A stretch of DNA of 64,000 bases from Balneolaceae bacterium (GTDB lineage Bacteria; Bacteroidota; Rhodothermia; Balneolales; Balneolaceae). Within the stretch, counting starts at the first letter, position 1, and the number at the start of each line of letters is the position of its first letter. Below the pieces are notes generated by a model. That model was not told where the DNA came from. It made no database searches and was given only the letters and a program-made list of their open reading frames with translations. Below, piece after piece: positions 28,901-32,264 of the stretch. Location of the stretch: positions 1,550,001-1,614,000 of the forward strand of contig CP051242.1 of assembly GCA_017795005.1 (NCBI GenBank), given 5' to 3'. Made by a program: the position numbers and the translations under genes.

Positions 28901-30693
28901 GGGTTGATGTTGGTGAATTTGTTACGATAGCCATCGAAATTAAAGATTCGAACGGCAGAACATATACAAGCGCTAATAGTCATTTAGTTGATGCCTTTGT
29001 ACCTGCAGCGTCTTTAGGATTGGGAAGTGACCTCGTTTTCAATTACAATGAAAATAACGAGCAATGGGAAGCTACTTTTGCAAATTCGGTGTTAGGAACT
29101 TTCGAGTATTATGTAGGACTAAAACATAGCGATGAACCGGATGTATATGGAGAATTCGAGCTTTGTCTTGCTACTTTTGTAATGGGCGGTAACGGCTTTT
29201 TTAAAGAAATGAAAAAAGAAAAAAGCCAGGAAAATGCTGAGACTTTAGCGAATACCACTCCATTTGTTCTTGGCTTGGAACATTATCGAACCGAGACAAA
29301 TGGTACACTGGTAAGAGATACGCTACGTGTATTCATCGATTGGGGAGATGGTACCACCGAGCAATTTAAAGGAATGGGCTATCCTACTCATACCTATGCC
29401 ACAACAGAGTTACCTCAAATTAAAGTAGCGGGTAACCAGAACAGCTTTAAGGCTTCTGCTGCAAAAAACCAGATTTCTAAACTAAGAACCATTAGTGACT
29501 GGGGGAATACAAAGTGGGTGGATATGACCGATGCCTTCCGTGGAGCTATGAACCTGAATATCACCACTAAAGATGCACCGGATCTCAGTAAAGTTAAAAG
29601 CACTGCGAACATGTTTAAAGGGGCCAGATCCTTTAACGCACCGGTTAAGAACTGGGATGTTTCGAACATCACTAATATGACCGATATGTTCCAGGGTGCA
29701 TCTAAATTTAATCAGAACCTGGATAGCTGGGATGTATCTAATGTTATGGTGTTTGACAGCAACCCAAGAACATCTGCACAAAAAACGAAGGCAAATGAAT
29801 TGGATTCATCGGAAGAAAATGAGATGATGGAAAGACCGGACTTAGATATGGATTTTGTGGAAGATTACGAACCAGGCGGAAAGCTGAAGGTTAATACTTC
29901 CAATACAATTTCAGGGTTTCTGGTCGGTACAGCAATGTCACCGAATAATCTGGATTCACTACTTATTGGTTGGTCGAAGCTGGATCTGGTAGACGGAGTT
30001 GGCTTCAGTGTTGGAACACTTCAATATGGAAGTGCGGGTAAAGCAGCACTCGATCAAATCCGATCCAATAATGGCTGGACGGTAGTTTCCGGTGGAGAAG
30101 AAGGCGGTAACGACGCCCCTGTATTCTCTAACTTCCCTGATACTGTTCAGATTTCATTCGGTTCTACTTCAGTAATTCCGGTCTGGCAATTTGTTAACGA
30201 TACAAACACTCCTGATGATGAGCTTGATTTCGGATTCGAAGTAATTTCAGATTCAGCCATCACTTTCAGTTATGATGATACAAACGGTAACCTGTCTGTA
30301 ACAGCTCCTGAAATTACCTTGACTTTCCAGGTTGCGGTATTAGTTACCAATAACGACTTCATAGCGGCATCCGACACCGTAACCATAGAAGCAGTTTCTT
30401 CAGTGGATATAGAAGAAGAAACACTGGTGAATGAGTTCAGGTTAAGTCAGAACTATCCAAATCCGTTCAACCCATCTACTACGGTTTCATTCGATATACC
30501 GATAGGATCACATGTCCGCCTGGAAGTGTACAACATGTTGGGGCAGAAAGTACTTACTGTACTGGACGAATTTAAGTCAGCGGGTACTCATCAGGCCAAA
30601 ATTGATATGAAGACTCTGAACAGCGGAACCTATTTGTACAGATTGAGCGCAGGAAATAATTCAACCACAAAGATTATGACCTTAATCAAATAG
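10912..30693 (+). CDS. Giant modular surface protein (6,593 aa): Ig-like, cadherin-like, GLUG and BspA/DUF285 repeats, T9SS-type sorting tail
   Basis: A signal peptide (residues 1-27, ending AYAQ) leads a protein of roughly 0.7 MDa. Modules in order by nucleotide: Ig-like (11010-11630), GLUG (11640-12600), Ig-like (12640-13550), cadherin/tandem-95-like (13560-14180), BspA-type DUF285 (14190-15130), tandem-95 (15470-16430), Ig-like (16435-16725), DUF285 (16730-17620), Ig-like plus GLUG (17635-18870). Then come Ig-like (18880-19170), DUF285 arrays (19180-19620, 20010-20750, 21780-22510), Ig-like plus GLUG (22525-23760), Ig-like plus GLUG (23770-25170) and DUF285 arrays (25180-28830 and 29330-30090). 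A cadherin-like domain and the sorting tail (NYPNPFNPST ... TKIMTLIK) end it. DUF285 units follow the 25-residue theme FNQDIGxWDVSSVTxMxxMF, each array opened by a LAENGVTVTC module and closed by ITDGG. A very large adhesin or cell-surface filament is likely. It carries a nearly exact internal duplication and GC-rich patches, listed separately. Confidence 0.9.
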   Translation: MINYLKTTYSFLGIFILLVGTQTAYAQFDPPEVGPIADFVEITGTTEVGEVLTGSYEYNDPSELPESGSTYQWYRLDSEFDIPVAIDGATAQTYTLTNDDENKFIVFEVTPSNGTDTGNPTPSLPVGSIGTGSGGGGGGGNNPPTVSNLNISGTLEVGSILTGSYDFSDADGDSESGSVYTWYRSEDSGGTNKTAIGGADATTYTLVSDDEGKYMSFSVIPSDGIDAGTSDESSLQGPVQSESAGVAFAGGDGTQGDPYQITTAEQLQEIQNNLSSYFILTQNIDASGTSSWNSGAGFVPIGGDSTFKGNLNGKGYKITSLFIDRSSTDNVGLFSTIDENGVVDSLGIDQGDITGAQNTAGLAGENYGTITNSYYSGTVTGTSQVGGLVAQNAGNITSSYSAGSATASGTDVGGLVGNHNLGTISKSYSTSTVAGGNNAGGLVGFTNDNIDNSYATGNVSGSDRIGGLIGDQSSGVLSNSYSTGTATGSTNTGGFIGYKESFASASNSFWDTETSGTSTGVGTGSATGITGKTTTEMKTESTFTNAGWDFTNTWEIDGNYPTLQGTGSSGSGSGNTAPSLSNLVVTNKTDEGQTPDQGDVLAARYDFSDSDGDSESGTTFQWYRADDNSGINLESISGATDSTYTVTSDDLGEFLRVDVTPNDGTDSGTLVSSSYTEVTAANQAPSAGEVTISGTPAIGETLTANYSYSDPDSDPEGTTTFQWYVAVDGSGTGATALPGATSQTYLVTEAEEGTFLRVDVTPNDGSQNGSVSSSAYVQVNVRPALNPDSTRITGTPEVGETLFAAYTYGDVDLDPNAGSQFKWMISSDNSASDEAAISGATDSSYVVQSEDLGKFIRVEITPFDGTSSGIPDTTAFVEIINGNTAPTVTNPIADITVNEDGTISNIDLTNVFSDAEENDSDLSYSVFSNTGSTIINTSVDAGTDELSLTLVADSSGSATITVQAEDSQGLTVQDSFLVTINTVNDVPLFTKGGDQVLDENAGAQTINGWSTGISAGPDDESDQNLSFNISTDNDDLFSVLPTVDHATGNLTFTPAADSFGVANITINLSDNGGTDNGGSDTSADQSFTITVEEVISFDPLTAFSTTWRTTTSNESITLYTTGGAGVTDYDAYIDWGDGTDLEQITGDDPDPSHQYSTSGDYVVKVYGTFPHLDLVNGVDASTYSTTPALAANSAKVIAINQWGDIAWESMKDMFYQSPNLVAYSASDVPDLSLATTLEGMFAFTGLSTADLSGWDVSTITDFSNMFTNATSFNGDLSSWTFSSAEFSGATAVNFTGMFNLASSFTGTGLANWDVSNAQTMSVMFSDAAAFNQDLSAWDISNVSDMFLFAEGSALSTANYSSMLAAWGALTLQSGVDFSVGTTTYNITGLTGHNELTSTFSWSVTDGGLTAGALSLTTSEGSPVDTTVTDTLWMDLTMDGTVVTDAITLTWILTPAAGMTATGAPVYDQTRQQWGYDLIGIDVSALDQEYSLNISASVSLENGSSSIEDNFSINITVPNTAPTLLSAIADFSVDEDADDTVIDLTSIFSDAEQTSGELTFSVESNSNTGLVNASVNNTADELTFAFVSNQNGVAEIIIQALDNGGLTLQDTVNITVNSINDAPIVSNPIADLTVNEDASESKIDLSTVFSDLEDNDSDLTVSLVSNSGESVLKDSLSTTTNELVITLVADSSGSAEIILQAEDSEGLTVQDTITVTVNPVNDAPYAQILYPNPVVDNDYGAYTQTLFIGSFDFGPDNESEQTIQEFILTTEQSALFEVQPKIDFVPQNGYTLPSGTLSFTPASDTSGVAAVTIKVIDDGGTDNGGVNSFEVTFFVTINQANRAPVASDVAIAGTPKKDSILAATYTYSDADGDANPGATFQWYRASDAFGTDSLAIGDATDSLYTVTSADAGQYLRVAITPNDGLTTGTVVRSSWGGVESVFKLAENGVTITCKEADLNDTGVVNGITYKALSKDSLRARANADEDVTNACTSLITNMDSMFGSASTFNQDISSWDVSSVTSMNFMFEYLNDFNHDIGNWDVSSVTSMVSMFHEATSFNQDIGDWEVDSVTTMSYMFSYATAFNQDIGIWDVSSVTSMVSMFHEATSFNQDIGGWDVDSVTTMNLMFAGATSFNQPIGGWIVEEVTEMRSMFSGASSFNQSLADWDISEVTDMYNMFYGTDLSTTNYDLILNGWAALPNVQPNVDFGAGDVQYTPAARAARAILTGAPNNWAITDGGRTNIAPVATSVSIGDGPFKLGAQITASVDTTDADGDAITLSYQWYRADDDQGAGVVAITDSTAKTYTPTSADNFKYLKLEVTPNDGIEAGATVSSGYVFVSPFEGGTGVEGDPFLIATVIQLDSVRSNLTAHYKLLNDLDLDIAPYNEAKGWIPISTSLPEPFSGHFDGAGNTIDGLFINSSDYYYSGLFGIAIDAYITNLNFENVNLSSNRVIGALGYIYGSNSNVSNIRVSGNIHGDYAGGIAGQLWNRAKISESRFTGNITGSNVGGLVGSIRDGASVETSYSLGIYTGSKEAGGIVGYVEHEYGSVKSSIKNSYSLASVSGERGFGGIASNDAQLTLSNSYHSGEISGANSNSYWNSEGTVFSGVTNSAMKDSLTFDGAGFDFTNIWAIVTGDSVSYPYLKNNPQNPKPGIARANTAPVASDIAIAGTLKKDSVLVATYTYSDADGDANAGAAFQWYRADDDAGTNAATIGDATDSLYTVTSADADHYLKVEVTPNDGLEDGTTILSNWALVEPVFILAENGITVTCSEAEVGDTRYIAEYNREFTKVSESQLRAIANDDTRWSELLSVCTSGITDMSEMFYDPNWIIDFSNFDTNISHWDMSGVTSFSNFLTYTGLSQTNYSALIEALNTQPLQSGTEENPIEFGANELIYSGTDLEKKINIIDTYNWDFEGDAINRDNVELTPVVTNPTLVGTDYFEFKLTIDGLEITDAHVNEINLTWAGTNFSNGLLDAKYQGSGVWGALVSHLVDINDLPAEKEFPINITVGNQYGGTTAYYSPLFNLTLEIQYSANFSVLENGVTVVCTDAAVGEKGIISYKGEDRVFTKRSQDQITTENAASTCTSGITDMSSLFSAESQFNEDISSWDVSAVTNMSFMFNNATIFNKDISYWDVSSVTNMPNMFGNAQSFNQPIGNWNVSSVTNMYSMFSNTYDFNQDISGWDISSVTQMASMFEGARAFNQNLGKWDVNSVIYLDNMLDGATSFNTSNYDSTLIGWSQLPSVQPNANLGAGDAQYTPAANAARAILTGAPNNWVITDGGIIIDELVLTQLQTNPIPDVEEDDKIYFTLTADGTGIDSALAKDFGITWPERLEGQNQGLVQAGSPKYDSEQNAWYYTVSDLIPADNTQRQYGELTYSFSAKKEGQNTVNSNELGLSFNLINAYTELQLQVQFSDVNGNTDGNWISANTVSDIRIGQKKLFKLRAVWLNPSSQDPTDIRALTESEKNALQFETINGSDAQPSLVKFNDDVVFASTGMDDYDGWKYHSLSIHYSHEFSAGENIVRLQANLGQGQPADSIDIQLTNIDFRPFVLSLEDDPLTTAIVSGTTIEIDLPSTSTYDFYLLIDENVELTRVTDADIQNGSYTITYDYAVAAGPNTGIIQIWGTFPAVQHLDVFSRVLQWGDIEWKSMEQMFSEKFQTPRLNSITATDVPDLSQATSLRAMFQGVSYFNSDISNWDVSNITDMSFMFSGAHAFNQPLGNWDVSSVTSMESMFHEATSFNQDIGGWDVDSVTTMNLMFAGATSFNQPIGGWIVEEVTEMRSMFSGASSFNQSLADWDISEVTDMYNMFYGTDLSTTNYDLILNGWAALPNVQPNVDFGAGDVQYTPAARAARAILTGAPNNWAITDGGRTNIAPVATSVSIGDGPFKLGAQITASVDTTDADGDAITLSYQWYRADDDQGAGVVAITDSTAKTYTPTSADNFKYLKLEVTPNDGIEAGATVSSGYVFVSPFEGGTGVEGDPFLIATVIQLDSVRSNLTAHYKLLNDLDLDIAPYNEAKGWIPISTSLPEPFSGHFDGAGNTIDGLFINSSDYYYSGLFGIAIDAYITNLNFENVNLSSNRVIGALGYIYGSNSNVSNIRVSGNIHGDYAGGIAGQLWNRAKISESRFTGNITGSNVGGLVGSIRDGASVETSYSLGIYTGSKEAGGIVGYVEHEYGSVKSSIKNSYSLASVSGERGFGGIASNDAQLTLSNSYHSGEISGANSNSYWNSEGTVFSGVTNSAMKDSLTFDGAGFDFTNIWAIVTGDSVSYPYLKNNPQNPKPGIARANTAPVALTPAIVGYPKIGATIAATYTFEDSDGDANAGASFQWYRRVNEIVNYSVVSTETKIDGATDSLYTVTENDNLNDLRVRIVPFDGFTTGDTVYSGYITGSPFDGGIGVEGDPFLVSTAEQLNSMRDVMDPENTISINPHVKLTNDIDLTSATRSGGAFYNEGAGWQPIGEYFDFGSGEGTTTNFSGVFDGNGHTINGLFINRSNQSYVGFFGWVFGEVKNLTLTNVDITAGNATGGLSGYNSSATFTNVHVTGTVRSNSGMAGGITGSLWNNGSIHKSSFNGTLTGSSVGGISGDLESEDDGENTLIDQSYATGTFSGGTVGGIVGSLSGGGTLSNSYSAADITGTNNTGGLVGTGDRDLTITNSAAFGIVSGTNAGGISGLSESFFPRLLGSGIFWNQTTTGQFSAYPTQDLTGATGLTTSAMKDSLTFANAGWDFTNIWAIATGDSLSYPYLKNNAQNPKPGIQKYVPPFILAQNGVTVTCSEAEVGDIAEVNNISYTKRDRAGLDALLADQSKWAELATTCTSGITDMSHLFDGHISFNEDISSWDVSSVTDMTSMFMPTTNLGADVKFNQDIGAWDVSNVTSMYQMFTGANSFNQDIGDWDVTSVTNMHGMFSYASSFNQDISSWNVSSVTNMSGMFNEATSFNNGGGALNWGDKTAAVTDMTNMFKSASSFNQDIGNWNVSAVTNMNGMFYSAGSFNQPLNDWNVSSVTDMSYMFGLASSFNKNINNWNMSLVTDITEMFNYATSFNQDLSNWDFSSVTSATSFLDYSGIDSVNYSALLGTLGSVEKGLNALENQTGELGVRGRNYFFSTLPSRVKIYDLPYNIVGDTLTLGEGGSFDLIAVSEGNVTDTFIFNATVTDNSSSESTVHHTVTDNFNINFKEEDNPGLSEEELDYLVNLIPVYNTAEQEWNLDISELLEYIPNGGTFTFTASFSTVANISAELPTLSFSVIPTFKLAENGVTVTCKEASPNDTGVVNGVTYKALSADSLRTRARTGVDVTNVCTSLVTTMYALFDVNNGPDGPQPNPFNQDISSWDVSSVTDMSYMFYYANTFNKNISHWDVSSVTSMQGMFDYAAAFNQDIGNWNVSSVTDMSYMFNRAGVFNQNLGKWDISKVSHFNQFLENSGITSTNYDSLLIGWSELPSVQPNLRLSVGDVQYSSEASEARAKLTGAPNNWTITDGGLETPKFILAENGVTVTCKEASTNDTGIVNGITYKALSEDSLRARVAADQDVTNVCTSLVTDMSRLFFKGIDSDLFEPLPNSFNQDISSWDVSSVTSMKDMFWHASSFNQGIGDWDVSAVTTMEGMFEGAKTFNQDIGSWDVSAVTTMEDMFQGAFAFDQDISNWDVSSVTNMAVMFYYATAFNQDIGDWDVSSVTQMGIMFQGASAFNQNLGKWDISKVSHFNQFLENSGITSTNYDSLLIGWSELPSVQPNLRLSVGDVQYSSEASEARAKLTGAPNNWTITDGGLDLKVFPIAENGVTVTCKEAQPNDIGLVGDVIYKALSEDSLRTRVASNQDVTNVCTSLVTNMSSLFLDKTEFNQDIGNWDVSSVTNMNAMFLDASAFNQDIGNWDVSSVTNMNLMFSGAVLFNQDISSWNVSSVTTMRSMFQRAEKFNTSIAAWEPVKVTTAVGMFEQATSFNQNISDVCFPLVDAETDGREIFAGGPLASSSFTSWPNWGTCTEPKAVTSTLSVLDGDGNTACPDGVDVGEFVTIAIEIKDSNGRTYTSANSHLVDAFVPAASLGLGSDLVFNYNENNEQWEATFANSVLGTFEYYVGLKHSDEPDVYGEFELCLATFVMGGNGFFKEMKKEKSQENAETLANTTPFVLGLEHYRTETNGTLVRDTLRVFIDWGDGTTEQFKGMGYPTHTYATTELPQIKVAGNQNSFKASAAKNQISKLRTISDWGNTKWVDMTDAFRGAMNLNITTKDAPDLSKVKSTANMFKGARSFNAPVKNWDVSNITNMTDMFQGASKFNQNLDSWDVSNVMVFDSNPRTSAQKTKANELDSSEENEMMERPDLDMDFVEDYEPGGKLKVNTSNTISGFLVGTAMSPNNLDSLLIGWSKLDLVDGVGFSVGTLQYGSAGKAALDQIRSNNGWTVVSGGEEGGNDAPVFSNFPDTVQISFGSTSVIPVWQFVNDTNTPDDELDFGFEVISDSAITFSYDDTNGNLSVTAPEITLTFQVAVLVTNNDFIAASDTVTIEAVSSVDIEEETLVNEFRLSQNYPNPFNPSTTVSFDIPIGSHVRLEVYNMLGQKVLTVLDEFKSAGTHQAKIDMKTLNSGTYLYRLSAGNNSTTKIMTLIK
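16436..16862 (+). other. GC-rich, codon-atypical patch inside the giant gene
   Basis: This Ig-like domain and the following LAENGVTVTC module use GCC, ACC, GGG and CGC codons heavily (for example GATGCCGACGGGGATGCC), while flanking modules of the same domain families use AT-rich codons. A related GC-richer patch lies at about 18880-19230 and matches the first 92 bp of this one at roughly nine bases in ten. The contrast suggests modules of separate origin shuffled into the gene. Confidence 0.55.
17026..17222 (+). repeat. Local 150-bp-spaced direct repeat that forms the edge of the large duplication
   Basis: Bases 17026-17072 and 17176-17222 are identical (coding WDVSSVTSMVSMFHEA), and the sequence beyond remains similar. 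The second copy is exactly where the 1,715-bp duplicated block begins, so this motif could have been the crossover site. Confidence 0.7.
17176..18890 (+). repeat. Copy 1 of a 1,715-bp, almost identical internal duplication
   Basis: I compared this block base by base with 22066-23780 (constant offset 4,890). There are no indels and only two differences: T at 17204 versus A at 22094 (Val to Glu) and C at 18318 versus T at 23208 (silent). The block carries the end of a DUF285 array, one Ig-like domain and one GLUG module, and stops a few codons into the next Ig-like domain, at NTAPVA. Confidence 0.93.
22066..23780 (+). repeat. Copy 2 of the 1,715-bp internal duplication
   Basis: Second copy of 17176-18890, same orientation and frame, two substitutions in 1,715 bp. 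Sequence upstream of 22066 and downstream of 23780 differs entirely from that around copy 1, apart from shared repeat motifs. It is either a very recent duplication or gene conversion, or an assembly artefact. Confidence 0.93.
27097..27329 (+). repeat. Copy 1 of a 233-bp exact duplication in the giant gene
   Basis: Identical to 27955-28187 (offset 858). It codes for the closing part of a DUF285 array (NQNLGKWDISKVSHFNQFL to NNWTITDG). The neighbouring opening modules are similar but diverged, which again points to recent exchange between repeats. Confidence 0.88.
27955..28187 (+). repeat. Copy 2 of the 233-bp exact duplication
   Basis: Identical to 27097-27329. The identity ends at the Gly codons after ITDG, where the copies read GGGGGGCTT versus GGAGGACTT. 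Confidence 0.88.
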
Positions 30694-30719
30694 GAAAACT
30701 ACTTTTTAACTAACCTAGA

Positions 30720-30749
30720 ACCCTCGTAGAGAAATCTGCGGGGGTTTTT
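30720..30749 (+). terminator. Rho-independent terminator of the giant gene
   Basis: An 11-bp stem (30720-30730 with 30735-30745, two G-T pairs) closes on a GAAA tetraloop and is followed by a T run (30745-30749). It begins 27 bp after the giant gene's stop. Confidence 0.9.
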
Positions 30750-30818
30750 ATTGAAATACGGTTAGAAAAGAAAGGATATATGTGTTAGTTTTAGGTGTTG
30801 GAAAAAAACTAAGCAGAT

Positions 30819-31766
30819 ATGGCACGAGAAGAGTTTTATTGGTCAGATAATCACGAACCACATCTTCAAAGAAGAAAAGAAATACTTAAAAAATACCCTG
30901 AGGTTAGAAAACTTTACGGTATTGACCCACTCCTTAAGTATAAAATAGTTTCTCTGGTATTAATTCAACTGATCATTGCTCCATTCGTATTTCAGTTGCA
31001 TTGGTCACTGATCTTGTTGATTTCATATTTTGTTGGCGGTACCATTACACATTCGCTTTTTCTCGCCATTCATGAATCTAGTCATAATCTGGCATTCAAA
31101 AAGAAGGCCTACAATAACTGGCTCGCAATGATTGCAAATTTGCCTATGGTGGTACCAATCGCGATGTCATTTAAAACCTATCACCTGTTACATCATGCCG
31201 AGCAGGGACATGAACATCACGATACCGACATACCAACCTATCAGGAAGCAGGATTCTTTAAAGGCCTGGCAGGGAAATTTATTTGGCTTGCAAATCAACT
31301 GTTTTTCTATGCGTTCAGACCATTACTAATGAAGCCAGCAAAAGTTGAAAAATGGCATATCATTAATTGGGTTTTCCAAATAACGGTTATGGTGGTTTAT
31401 GTGTACTTCGCAGGCTGGAACGCACTGTATTTTCTAATGCTTTCCATGTTCTTTGCAGGTAGTATACATCCACTCTCCGGACATTTTATTTCTGAGCACT
31501 ATGTGTTTGAGGAAGGTCAGGAAACCTATTCTTATTATGGCCCTTTAAATAAGCTTACCTTTAATGTAGGATATCATAATGAACATCATGACTTCCCATA
31601 CATTCCGGGTTCCCGGCTTCCAAAACTGAAGAAATTAGCCCCGGAATTTTATGACTCTCTTCACTCTTACAACTCCTGGCTTAAAGTGCTTTATAAATTT
31701 ATTACTGATTCTAACCTGTCTTTGTATAACAGAGTTAAGAGAAAGGCTTCGGATAGTACCGATTAA
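30819..31766 (+). CDS. Membrane fatty-acid/sphingolipid desaturase resembling eukaryotic dihydroceramide delta-4 desaturase (DES1)
   Basis: The 315 residues carry the three histidine boxes of membrane di-iron desaturases: HESSH (85-89), HLLHH (122-126) and HNEHH (253-257), with hydrophobic segments at about 42-60, 62-84, 104-117 and 185-215. From my knowledge of the family, the closest match in style is the eukaryotic sphingolipid delta-4 desaturase. The N-terminal HxxRRKEILKKYPEV, the IPTYQEA region, FFYAFRPL, the long HPLSGHFISEHYVF block and YSYYGPLNKLTFNVGYHNEHH all have near-identical counterparts there. It should introduce a trans double bond into dihydroceramide or a similar lipid. No serine palmitoyltransferase gene is in the window. 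Substrate is inferred. The gene stands alone after a terminator. Confidence 0.82.
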   Translation: MAREEFYWSDNHEPHLQRRKEILKKYPEVRKLYGIDPLLKYKIVSLVLIQLIIAPFVFQLHWSLILLISYFVGGTITHSLFLAIHESSHNLAFKKKAYNNWLAMIANLPMVVPIAMSFKTYHLLHHAEQGHEHHDTDIPTYQEAGFFKGLAGKFIWLANQLFFYAFRPLLMKPAKVEKWHIINWVFQITVMVVYVYFAGWNALYFLMLSMFFAGSIHPLSGHFISEHYVFEEGQETYSYYGPLNKLTFNVGYHNEHHDFPYIPGSRLPKLKKLAPEFYDSLHSYNSWLKVLYKFITDSNLSLYNRVKRKASDSTD

Positions 31767-31870
31767 GTTCATTTTTTGAACCTGAATGATATTTCCCCCT
31801 AATACTGGTTTAGCAAACTAATAGCTGTTAATAAAATTTTTTTGAAACCTTGTAATACTTAGATCGTCTA

Positions 31871-31910
31871 TATACTTTGAATTCAAAGTATAAATAACTC
31901 AAAGTATATA
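31871..31910 (+). promoter_or_regulatory. Perfect 22-bp palindrome plus half-site upstream of padR-like gene (operator)
   Basis: Bases 31871-31892 form a perfect palindrome centred on GAATTC with arms TATACTTTGA/TCAAAGTATA. The half-site TCAAAGTATA recurs at 31899-31908, only a few bases before the ATG at 31913. This is the usual place for a PadR repressor to control its own operon. Binding is inferred. Confidence 0.65.
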
Positions 31911-31912
31911 GT

Positions 31913-32251
31913 ATGATTTCAAAATCACTGGTAGCGGCATCTTCTAAACCATTAATTCTTACCATTCTAAGTTGGGGTGAAAATTATGGATATGAAATTA
32001 TCCAAAAAGTAGGAGAGCTCTCTGGAGGTGTTCTGGATTGGTCGGACGGGATGCTTTATCCGGTACTTTATAAACTTGAAAAAGACGGATTGGTACAATC
32101 CAGATGGGAAATCGAGGAGGGATCCAGACCCAGGAAGTATTATTCAATAACTAAAAAGGGAAAAGAAGAACTGGCTCAGGAAAAAGCTCAGTGGATAAAT
32201 GTGAATGAAGTACTTCAAACAGTATGGAATATGAAACCAACCGTCTCATAA
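31913..32251 (+). CDS. PadR-family transcriptional regulator
   Basis: The 112-residue protein is a winged-helix PadR regulator: LILTILSWGENYGYEIIQKV, then SDGMLYPVLYKLEKDGLV, then SRPRKYYSITKKGKEEL, with a C-terminal dimerisation helix. Small PadR proteins of this kind precede FtsX/MacB-type permease genes in many Bacteroidota-like genomes and repress them until a ligand binds. It is followed by such a permease after 13 bp, and preceded by the 31871-31892 palindrome. Confidence 0.93.
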   Translation: MISKSLVAASSKPLILTILSWGENYGYEIIQKVGELSGGVLDWSDGMLYPVLYKLEKDGLVQSRWEIEEGSRPRKYYSITKKGKEELAQEKAQWINVNEVLQTVWNMKPTVS

Positions 32252-32264
32252 TTAAGGAATAATC

